From: Treponema denticola
GTDB lineage: Bacteria; Spirochaetota; Spirochaetia; Treponematales; Breznakiellaceae
Assembly: GCA_020719845.1 (NCBI GenBank)
Contig: DYPP01000015.1
Span: 1 to 40,813 of the forward strand
Reading direction: 5' to 3'
DNA length: 40,813 nt
The position numbers and the translations under genes were made by a program. Shown one piece after another: positions 7,740-19,700 of the stretch (the first letter of the stretch is position 1; each line of letters begins with the position of its first letter). The notes beneath the pieces were generated by a model. It worked only from the letters and a program-made list of their open reading frames with translations, ran no database searches and was not told the DNA's origin.

Positions 7740-10700
7740 TTAAAGGGCTACGTGACGCAGCGGTTTGACCGGCTCCTGCTTATCGACCACCGTGTATCCG
7801 GCCAGGGTGCGGTTTTGCGCCTCGGCCTTGAGATGGCGGACGTTACCCTGCTGCAGGTGACCTTGTTGCCAGCGCCAGAAGGTGGGCTGTTTGCCGGGAT
7901 CGGCAAGAACGACCTGCCGTTTTTTGGCCAAACCTGCGGTGCGTTTTCCTGACAATGCCCAGCCGGCACAACCGGCCACCACGGTATCATACTGCTCGGG
8001 GAGATCAAAGCGCATCTCTACCTCGCTGGCCGGCTGCGCGGGCGGCGGTGATGCGGGCAGGCGCAGCTCAAGCGCCGGCATCTCGGCCGGAGCGGCAGGC
8101 TGGAGGGCAGGGGGGGGCTGGGTGGGCGCGGTAGCAGGCGGCCTTGGTGCGGGTACTGCGCGGAGCTGCGCCGGTCTTGGCGTGCCAGGGCGATGATGCC
8201 GCTGGAGCTGGCTGCCGGCATGGCTGTACCGCTGCCGGGTCTCCGGCTGGGCCTGTTGATCGGCCACCTGTGCCAATCTTTGGTGATTGGCCGGGGCCTC
8301 GGCCCACTGTGGAACGCTTTGCTCGTGGAGCACCGGAACGCGATAGGACACGGTATACAACTCGCGCAAGGTGGAGGCCAACAGATCAAGTGGTGGCTGC
8401 CCAAGGACCACCAGGGTTTGGATTTTGCCGTCGCTGAAGGTCAGTCTGCCGTACTCGCCGATCATCACATCCTCGGAAAAACTGCCGTAGAAGAGATCGT
8501 GGCCGTAGCCGCCGAACATGAAATCATTGCCGGCATCGCCGATCAGTACATCGTCACCACCGGTAAAGAGGCCGGTGGTGACCACCTGCCACAGCTGGCC
8601 GTTGATATAGCGTGTTTGGCCGTTATCGCCGATGAGGGCATCGTTGCCGCTGCCGCCAATGAGGGTATCCGCGCCGCCACCGCCCACCAGCAGATCATTG
8701 CCCCTGCCGCCGATGAGCACATCGTTACCCTGATTGGCCGAAGAGATGGAATACACCGTCGATAAGCCGACCCGTCGGTCCATACCAGCGGTGAACGTCG
8801 CCACGCCGTCGTCGCCAAAAAGGATGGCGTCGCTGTTCCAGCGTGAGGCATTCAGCGTATCGGAGCCCCCTTCGCCCATGAGGATGAGCAGGCCGTCTTC
8901 GCCCGGTGAGGAGTCGATGGCTGTGATTACATCATCACCCGCGCCAGCGTGGATGGTATAGACGGTATCTGGGAGAACTTCGGAGACGGTAATCTCATCG
9001 CCACCACTGCCATTGATGATGCGGATGCCGCCGTTGGGGCTGTTGCCGAAGCTGTTATCAAAAGAGATCACCCCTGAGCCACCGGCATCACCGGTCAGGC
9101 CGGTGATGTCATGATCCGTGATCACCACGCCGGTGCGGCCCGTGGTGTTGCCTAAGTCGCTGAGGATGAGGGTGTTGGCGCCGTCGCCACCGATAAAGAC
9201 CAGATCGCCGCGAATACCATTGAGGGTGCCTTGGTTGGTGGGCGCATCGGAGGAGACGTTGAAGGTGTCATCACCGACGCCACCGGTCCAAGTGGTGGTT
9301 GTGCCGGCTGCAGTGGATTGGATGTTGATGGTGTTGTTGCCGCTACCCATGGACAGAGCCAGGTTTTCGATCTGCTCGTAGTGGATGGTGCCGGTCATGC
9401 CGAAGCCGGTGATGGTCGATTCATTAATGGTGCCACCACCATGGCCGGTGTTGCCGGAATCGTCAAGGAAGAGCGCATCGCCGGTAACGCCATGGCTAAG
9501 CGGCGCGTTGGGATCGCCGCCGATAATTCGGAGATCGGCTGTAACCCCGGCAAGGGTGCCGCCGGTGTTGCCCAAGACCGAGGCATTGCTGCCAACGGAG
9601 ATGACGTCGTCGCCTGCACCGGTGTCGATGGTGGTGTCAGCGCTGAGATCGGAGATAGAGACCGTGTCGTCACCATCGCCGGTATTGAGCGTGGTTGCTG
9701 CCGCTATGCCGGCAAGAGCGACGGTATCCTCACCTGCGCCGGTGTCGATGGTGGTGTTAGCGCTGAGATCGGTGATAGAGACCGTGTCGTTATCATCGCC
9801 GGTATTGACGGTGGTTTCGGCCGTTATGCCGACAAGAGTGACGCTATCCTCACCCGCGCCGGTGTCGATGGTGGCGTCAGCGCTGAGATCGGTGATAGAG
9901 ACTGTGTCCTCACCATCGCCGGTATTGATGTTCGCCTCAGTGGTCAAGGCGGTCATGACAACCTCATCGTCATCAGAGCCGCCAACAAGGGTGAGGGACG
10001 AGGCGCTGATCGTTCCGCGCAACTCAAATATGCTGCCCACGCCGACATCGGCATCGTTGTAATCCCCACTGATGCTCACCGTACCATCGGCAATCAAGGC
10101 ACTGTCGCTTTCCAGAATAACATTGTCACCGCTTTGCAGCGTAATGGATCCGCCCACGCTCTTGACGGTCACCCCATCGATCACGGTGATATCGTCGCCC
10201 GTCGTCGCATGGTCTGTGGAACTGATAATGATGTCAGCGTTATGGATCACATCGCCCGCAATGACATTGGCCACGATGCTCACCGGGCTGCTGGCGGTGA
10301 TGTGGATATCGCCACCGGTGGAGGTGGTGCCGTCGGAGCTGTCGCCGGCATTGCCGACGCTCAGTGCGCCCAGATTGTGTACCCACAGGCTGCCCGCCAT
10401 ATCGCCTTCCAGGTTTTGTACCTGGGTGAGCAGCACGTTGCCCTGTGCGCCTACACCAGCCTCGGAGCGGAAGATCGCGGCTCCGGCGATGACGGCCGCG
10501 CCGCCGCTGGTGTTGGCGTTGACGATGTCGCCCTGGGCCGCAATGTAGGCCTTGCGGCTCGGTGTGGTCACCAGTACCTGCGCCAGGCGCAGATCGCCAA
10601 TCACCTCGATGATGTAGGCGTTCTGCGAGGAGGTGACGTTTACCACGCCGTCATGGGCAAATGACGAGTTGAGGTCGAGATCGTTGCCCGCAGCGCCGAT

Positions 10701-13700
10701 GCTGCCCAGCTTGGCGTGCAGGGTGATGTTGTCGGCGATAACATCCGGGTTGGGATCATCATTGGCATCGAGGATCGAGACCGCTGCCGACAAGGATGCC
10801 GTGCCGCCGGCCTGAATCCGCCCGACGTTCATGTCGCCGCTGAGCTCATTGACGTAAATATCGCCGGCCGCGGTCATGGAGATCATGCCCAGTCCTGGCA
10901 GATCTTCATCCGCCAGGGGGAGTTCGGTATTGAGGGTATTGCTCACTGTGCCAATGGAGCCGCCGGCGGTCAGGGTGGCGGACTGGGCCTGGATATTCCA
11001 ATCATCGCCACCGTTGCTGTTGACGATGTTACCATCGGCCGTGATGGTTACGGAACCTTCCTTGGAATAGATGCCATCGATGGACAGATCGTGGTTGATG
11101 GCCACAAGGTTGATGCTGCCGGTGGCCCTGGCCGTGAGGTTGCCGGTGAGCAGATCGACGGTGATGGCCTGACCAGAGGTGCCGATGGTGGAGTCCGCTG
11201 CCTCAAGGATGATGCCGCCGTTTGCCCCGCCACCGATGACGGTGGTGCCGCCGTCGACATCAAAGATACCGCCCGCGCCCTTGATGCGGATGGCATCGCC
11301 GCCGGTGATGCTGTCGATGTTGATATCCTGCTCGCTGCCCAGGTAGACGTGGGAGTTGGCTACAATGGTGATGCTGTCGGCCGTCACGTCGATATCGTCA
11401 TGGAGCAGGATCTGCAGGCTCGTTGGCGTGCTGTCATCAGAGAAGAGATCAACGATGTTGCCTCCGGCATCGCGGGCGATCATATCGTCGCGTTCGGCTG
11501 CCGCTAGGATGACCCGCTCATCGGCGGTGAGCGTATCCGCATCCAGGGGCAGGCTGAAGGTCGCCTGACCGCTGATGGTGCCGAGTCCGCCGTTTGGTGT
11601 GGAAATGTACACGTTGGCGCCGGAGATGTTGGCCTCCTCGATCTTGGTCTCGGTGTCGGTTTTGATACGCAATAACGAGGGGTTGAAGGTGGTGGCGAGT
11701 TCTGCTTCGGTCCAGGCATGGCCGGCCATGAGGGTGGTGTACTCGTCGCTGCCGTCGACCACCTGGTAGGAATAACCGGCGATACGCTCATCGCCCAGGG
11801 TACCGTACTCAATATGCAGATCACGATACTCCGCAGTGCGTTTGGCCTCCAGGTCGGCAATTTTCGCCGCGCTCCAGTTGATGGATTGGTAGTAGGCCAG
11901 TTCCTGCTCGCTGAGTTGCACCTCGAAGTTTGCATCGTAGACTGACGGATCGGCCTGCTGCTCGCGGTAGTTCCAGTAACTGTTGTATTCCCTGGTCTTC
12001 AGTCCCTCGTAAGCCTCGATGTTCTGCTGGGCGGCCGCGTCGGCGCCGGTGGCCACGGTCAGCTGCATGTCGCGCCACAGTGCTTCCAACTCGGCGATGG
12101 CCCGTTCGTCACGGGTGTCGTTGCTGTTGGCATCGATGAGATCGCCGTTGCTGACCTGGAGGTGGATATCGCCACGCACCGATTTCACAGTGTCTACACC
12201 TAAATCTCCGCTGATTTCCGCCAGCCGAATATCGTCCATGGCTTTCGCCGTCAGGCTGCCCGACGCTGAGAGAGCGCTGTCGATGCGCATGAACTGGGAG
12301 CTTGAGCCGATGCTGCCCGCTGTTGAGGACAGCCTGATCGAATCGCCGCTGATCAGCGATGAGGGACCTGATGCGGTGATGGAGCCGTAGGCCGCAAGCG
12401 TTACGTCGCCGGTGGCGGCGCTGATTGTGCCGATATTGAGGCTGCCGGTGAGATTTTCAATGAAGATATCGCCGCTGCCGCTGGTTGCATCGATTTCTCC
12501 CCCAGTCTGATTAATGTTCAACGACAAATCCGAGGAGCCGATACCCGTGGCTGCCTCAAGTTCAATGTTCGCTCCATTCACCAGGCCGGTGTCGGTGCCG
12601 GTGATTGTCTTGTCGCTGGAGATGGTGGTGGTGCCGGCGGTGTTGGTGAGAGCACCGTTGACGATGACGTCCGTCTTGGAATCAATGGTGATGCTGCCCG
12701 TATCGTAACCGATAAACTCGATGTTGATGGGCCAGTCGGCTTTAATGCTATTGTTGTTGTAGTTTACCGCTCCCTGGGCGTACACCAGGACATTGTGGTG
12801 TTCGGTGGTGGAGAAAATCCACCACCCAGTCGTGGTCGTGTAACTGTAACCGTACAGATAATCCTGGTCAGCAAGCGTGACGGCGATCGGTGTCAGCACA
12901 GGTGTCTCCGAGCCATTGGTGACCCATTCCACAAAGGTGCCGGTTCCTGTCGGCACAGGGGCGCCGACATTGGTGGACCAGGTTTTATCGGGCTGTTGCC
13001 CCGGATCAGGAGAGAGCCAGTCGATACCCCAGAAACTTGAGGTGATGTACTCTTTGTAGATTTTGCGCAACTGTTTTTGTCCGGTTACATACACATAGCG
13101 CTGCCCTGCTGCGGGGTTGAACGCGTCTTCCCAGGTTCTGCCGGTGCTTGATGCCGTCGAAACTGTTCCTCCCTGCGTTGTTGTCTTGGTGATGCTGTTG
13201 CCGACCCGTGTATAGGTCGTCACGGTTGGCTCAACGCCCGGGACGGGGTCGCCGGCGTTATGGAGAGCGGTCGTTGACCAATAATACGTCTCAGCGGTAT
13301 CCACAATTTTGATGACACCCTCAATGCCGTCGCCGCCGGTATCGATGTCGTTGACAATGATCTTGTAACTGGTGTTGTTGGTGATGTTGACGCGGCCGTA
13401 TCCGTCCATGACCTTCAGCACGGCATCGTCATTGGTGCTCATGATCTGACCGGTCAACATCATAAACCCACCCTCGACCACCACGGCATCGACGACGATC
13501 GTATCCGACTCCCGGACATAGCGGACTTCGATACTCTCTCCTTTGCCATCGTCGCCGACCAGGATTAAGTATGGACCGGCATTGGCATCTGCTTTGAACG
13601 CCTCAATCTGAGCTTCAAGGGAGGCGTCCAGGGTCACATTTCGATCATCTCGTCCGCTTTGGACGATACCGTTGAGGTTGAGATAGCGCGCGGTGAGGAA

Positions 13701-16700
13701 AATGTTGTTGCCAGCTATTGTTGGTGTCGTCTGTGGCCCGTAAGGCTCACCGGCGGTGTTGTAGAAACCTTCACTGGTCAGTACGAAATCTCGACCGGCG
13801 GTGATATCGATGGCTTTGGCGGCAATGGCGGTTGCGCCAACAGCGCCCTTGATGAGTACGCTCCCTTCGTCGTTATGGATGGTCACGCTGCCCAGGCGGT
13901 TGGTGATGCTGCCCACCACCTCGATATCCGGGGCAGCGATGTTCAGAAACTCTTCCTGTTCCGGAAATGTCGGATCAAAACTATTGGTGATGGAGATGGC
14001 AGGCTCGACATCCACCCCATCCGTACCGATGGCGGCGAAATGGGCCGTTTGACTGCTCTGGCCAAGTTGAGCGTAGAGTAAATCATACACGCTTTCGATG
14101 TCTGCGTTGCTTGTCACCGGGAGCTCGTTGAAATACACCATGCCCCCCTGGTCGGTGGGAATGGTGACGTCATTGACCCGCAGGTAATAGGGGCTGGCGT
14201 TCTCAATGACCACAGAGGTGTCATTGTTGCTGTACAGATTCCCGGTTCCCGTCAGTGTTCCCGCAGTCACCTCGACGTTGCCCGAGCTGACTGTAATGTC
14301 TGGGAGGACAATGTAGGTGACCTGTAACGACTTCTTCGGCGACAGTGGGACGTTTTCATTAAGTAACCCCGGATCGTTGTCGTCGATCAGGCCCAATTCC
14401 TTAGCCTGCAGTTTGAGTTGGGTGATTTGGGCGTTGTAGCCGGCAATGGCTGCGGTATTGCCGTAGTGCTCGGCCTTGAGCTGTTGCAAACGATCGATTT
14501 CCTTGGCGATATTGACCCCCAAATCCTCGACGCTCAATGCCACCATGACGCCATTGGTAATGCCGGAGCCAGTGATGACAGCCCCAGTTACGCCAGTTGC
14601 CGACACCAGGCTGTTTTTCATGGATAGCTCGACGGTTTTGCCGTCAGCACTGATGGTCGCGATTTGATACTCGCCGTTGTTGGCTCCCGCATTGGTGATG
14701 GTGATGGTCTGGCCTTCCAGAAACCCGTCGATAAGCCAACTGCCCGTTGATCGGGTGATAGTATCGCGCCCGCCATAGACGTTGCTGAAAGTCAACGCTG
14801 GCGTACCTCCCATGCTGTTGGTGTGGATGGTGATGGGCCTGGGGTTGTAGCTGGTGATGGAGGTCGCACTTCCTGCCGCCAGGGTCTCGCTGGTCAGGGT
14901 GTGTGTCTTGGAGAGAAAGAGGGTATCGCCAGCCACTTCGTCAATGAGATAGGAGCCATTGTTGGCGCCGGAGTTGGTCACGGTGATGACCATGCCCGCC
15001 TCAAATCCGTCCGCAGCCCATCCGGTGCTGTCCAGCCGGGTGACGCTGTCTCGTGGGTCGGTGTGCGTCAGACTCAGATTGACGGTGGTTCCGGTATCCA
15101 GCAGCGTCGAAGCCATGACGCTCACACCGAACACCTTGGTTTCATCCACCAGGGCATCCTCCACCAACGTCAGCACCGAGCCGCTCACACCGGCCACGGT
15201 GTAGATGCCGGTGTTCAACGCCGAGCCGGAAACCGCAATGGTCTCACCCACGGTAATGCCCGTCCATGCCTGTCCGTCGTTGCGGGTGATGCTCTGCGCG
15301 TCGGCGTCAAAAGACATAGTCAGGGCATCGAGTTGGACCGATGTGTAGTTGTCATAGGATGTGATCGCCGTACGGCTGATATTCGCGCCGTCAGCGAGCA
15401 GCGTTTCATTGAGCGTTATGACGTCGTCAACAACTGTCTTGATCGTATAGGTCCCGGCATTGGCTGTGCCGGTGATGACCAGGGTCTGGCCGGCGGCAAA
15501 TCCATGGTTCGTAAAAGATTCCCCATCGGAAGCAGTGATAGTGCCGGCAGCCTTGTCAAAGGACAAGGTCACCGAGAATGATGCCGCGTTCAAGGAATAT
15601 GCGGCATCGTAGGAGAATATAATGTCAGGGGCCTCGCCGGATGTACTGGTAAAACTATCGAATAGGGGGAACGAGAGGGTCAACTCAGTGGCGCTCACCT
15701 CTGTGATCGTGTAGGTACCGTCATTGCTGCTGTCAGCCGATCCGGATATGCGCAGCGTCTGGCCCGCAGTAAATCCTTCGGCAATGAAACTGCCGCTACC
15801 GGCGGGCCGACTGATCAAACCGGTAGGTGCGAAGAAAAATCCACTGTTGCTGAGGGAGAGCTGCGGATAGAATGGACCCTGCACTGTCGCTGTGGGTGCC
15901 GCCACGGCCTGGACGGTGACCCCGGTTACATTGCTGGTGTTTGCGGCGATCCTGGACGATGAACTGTTCAAATACATGACTTCGCCGTCACCGGAAAATC
16001 CGGAGATTTTGTAGAAGTTGTCGTTGTTCCCGCTGCCTGCAATGGCCACCCACTGCCCAACCACAAAGCCGTCTTCGACAAAACTGCCGGCACTGCGGGT
16101 GATGGAGTTGCCCGAAATATTAAAGGCCAGTATGGGCGTGCCGGTCATGATGAAATGGGAAATGGTCACGTTGGACACCACAACGGTACGGACCTCGGGT
16201 TCATTGTCGCCACCCAGCGGCGTCTTGGCATTCAGCGAAATGGTCGTGGCGGTGACACTTTTAATCAGATAGGCACCGTCCAGACTGCCGGCTCCTGAGA
16301 TTTGAATGTAGGTGCCAGCGGAGAAGCCGTCGGTCAACCAGCTGCCGCCATCGGCACGCGTGATACTGTCTTCGCCCGAAGTACTGGTGAAGACCAGCCC
16401 AGGCGACCCATTCATAACAGGATCATTGTCCGCACCAATCGAACCGTCCACGATCAAAAACTGCTTATTGTTCAGTCCCGCTTCCACGGTGCCGTCAATG
16501 TTGACGTTACTGGTCAGGTTATCCTGCTGGCTGCTGCCCGTTTCCTTGATCGAGGTATCGACCCCGAAGAAAGCGGCGATGTCTTCGACCAGTTCCATGT
16601 AGGCATCCTGGTAGGACCAGTTGCCCGTTGCCGAATGGGTTCCACCGGTGGCCTTGAGAATGACGTCCTGGTTGCTGCCGATCCAGGCGTCCTCGGCCAC

Positions 16701-19700
16701 GTCGATCAGACTGGTGTGGTTGATGATGGCGTCGGCCGTCGGGTTGGAGGGGATGGGGAAGGCGGTCTTGTTCCACAGGTCGGTGCGTGCCGAAACTGTC
16801 ATGTTGCCTTTGTCGCTGCCATCGGCGGTTTTGCCGGAGGCCATGGTGATGTCCCCGGCAGCCTCCACGGCTGCACCATCCTTAACCTCGATCAGGTTAG
16901 TCGGTGTGGAGCTGGCCACGGATACCCCCTGGGCATACCCGGCAGCCCCGTAGGTCTTGGCATCGGCCTGGGCCGACAGGGCCACGTCGGTCCAGTTGGA
17001 GACGTTGATGGCGTCCTCGCTCTGCAGGGTGGCATCGCCGATGCTGACGGTGGCCGTGTTGACGTTGTTGTAAATATACGATTCCGTCTTGGCCGTGGCC
17101 ACTGCACCGCCGGCATCGATCTTGGCGCGGTCTCGGGCGGTGACGTCGTTGTGGACGGCAATATCGATGTCGCCGCCGGTATTGTCGCCACGTTTGCTCA
17201 CGGTGAGGGTGGCGCCATCTTCGATATCAACCGTGGTTTCATTGGAGATATCCGTCCGGCTGATGCCTGCCGGGAAGGTTCCTAAACCGCCGGCTGCCGA
17301 GATGAGGTTGTAGCCGGAGAGCCAATCCTTGAGAATAGTGGTTTCGGCATTCAAGTCGAGCTGGTGTGTGGTGATGTCGGCATCCTCGCCGATGCTGGTC
17401 TTCACGTTAGTGGTGATGGTGTTCTGGATCTTAGCGCCGGCAGCGTCGATGACCCCGCCCGAGGAGCTGTTCGCCGAGCTGTTGAACAGGGCGTCATGGT
17501 TGGCGGAGATGCTCAGGCTGTCGACATCGATACCAGCGCCGCTGCCCTTGCCTCCCACGGAGGCCAGGGTTGTATTGTTGCTGGTGGCATAGGCCTCGGA
17601 GGCTGAGACCGAGACCACGCCGCCGGTGCCGGACACCGCCCGTGCCACGTCATTGACGGTGCCATCGGCGGTGATGGCGAAATCACCGCCGGTGGCGCTG
17701 ACGCCGTCGGCCAGATAGGCCTGGGCATCGGTATCGCTGGTGGCCACGGCCTTGTTGCCGCCCACTGCTACGATGCCGTACGCTTGGCAGTTGGCAAGGC
17801 TGTTTTGGGCGCTATCCAGATCAGCCTCAATGTTGGCGTTGCCGGAGATGGCCAAGATGCTGTTTTCGTCGGCATAGGCGCTGACCCGGCCTGCGCCCGT
17901 GGCCGTGCTTTCGGTGGCGTTGGCACCGACCAGCAGACCGCCGCTGGAACCGGATGCCGTGGCCGCCGACGAAGCAACAAGGCCGGGCAGAAGCTGATGG
18001 GCCGAGATGTGCAGATCCGTCGCCGTGATGGAGGCGTTCTGGCCCACAAAAGCGGCAACAACCGGTGCCGAGGTGGCGCTGGCCGAGGAACCGCCCACCG
18101 CCGCCCCACCGGCGCTGACGCCCTTGGTTTCGGCTATGGCCTTGGGTGTGGCTGCCCCGCTGAGGGTGACCGCGCCACCGGCGGTAACGTGGGCGTTGGC
18201 GCCGATATCGGCCGTCACCTGGGGGTTGACCGTGGCCGTGGAAGAGTTTATCCCGCCGGCGATCAGTCCGCCCGTGGCCGCTGTGGACAGGGCATCTGCG
18301 GTGCCGTGGGCTGCCGCCGCCACGGTGAGATCATGGTGCGCGGAAACCGTGGCTGAGTCGATCTGGCTGATGAGGCTGCCGCCACTCGTCGCCGAGGAGA
18401 TCATGGCGCCGACGCCCACGCCGGCGATGGTAACGCCGCTGGTGTCGGCATCGGCCTTGTTGTTGGCCTTGGAGGCCAGCAACAGGTCGCCGCTGGTGGT
18501 GGTGACGGTTGCGGCTGCCTCAATGCGCGTATCCAGAGTGGCCGCGGCAATGGCCGTGGCCATGGCTCCGTTGGCGGCCACCAGACCGCCGCCGGAGGCA
18601 TTGGCAATGGCCTCGGCCCCTTGATCAACCAGGGAGCCGTCGGCATTGACGTTATGGCGTGATTCCAGCGCAATGGAACCAGCGGTGATATCGGCGTCAC
18701 CGCCAATGGTGGCGTTCAGGGTTGGTGATAGCACCGCATCGGCCAGGATAACACCGATACCGGCAATCCCCACGGTGATGCCCTCGCCCTTGGCCTTGGC
18801 CTTGCCCGAGGACGAGGTGGTGACGGAGAGCAGGCCGCTCACGGCAATCAGCGCGCCATCATCAATAAAGGCATTGATTTCGGGGGTGACAATGGCATCG
18901 ACATCCGCGCCGTTGCCTGCCAGCGCACCACCGCCCGAGGCGTTGCCGTAGGCGTCACCATCGGTGTTGGCCGAGGCTTCCACCGCCATGCCGGCGGCGG
19001 TTATATCGGCGTCTCCATCGACAAAGCCTTTGACTTCCGAAGTTATTGCGACACTGGAGAGGGAAGCGCCAATGGCCAATCCGCCCACGCTGACACCAAT
19101 GGCGTCGGTCTCCGCCGCGAGCACGGCATTGGCGTCCACACTCACCTGGCCCGTTGCGCGGACTGTAGCGCGGCCAATGTGTGCATCCACCCCGTGGGTC
19201 ACGTTCGCCGAGGCCGAGTTGGCGTTGCCCGCATACACGCCACCACTCAAACCGATGGCCCGGGAGCTGATATCGACGATGCTCTCCGCATTGATGGCAA
19301 GAGTGCCCACCACGCCGCTGACCCCGACATCGACAAAGTCACCAACAAAGGCGGAAGTCGATCCGCCAACGGTGCTGCTGACAACAGAGGCCCCGGCAGC
19401 GACGCCGCCCACGGTTGCGCCGAGGCTTGTACCCGCCACGTTGTAGTGGGAGGAGGCACTGATGCCGAGGTTGTCCGCCTTGGTAATGGCGGTTTTTGCT
19501 GTTGCCGAGGTGCCGGCGACAGAAGCTTGCACGGTGTCGGTCACCGTGCTGTCGACCACTGCCCCGCCCACGGCGGCAATGCCGCCGGCCAGACTGAAGG
19601 CCAAGGCATCGATGCGGGCCGTATCTTCGGCCGCAACCGTCACGTTGTCATCGGCGGCAATGGTCGAGGCTCCGGAGATCTCGGCCTGGATGGTGGAGTT

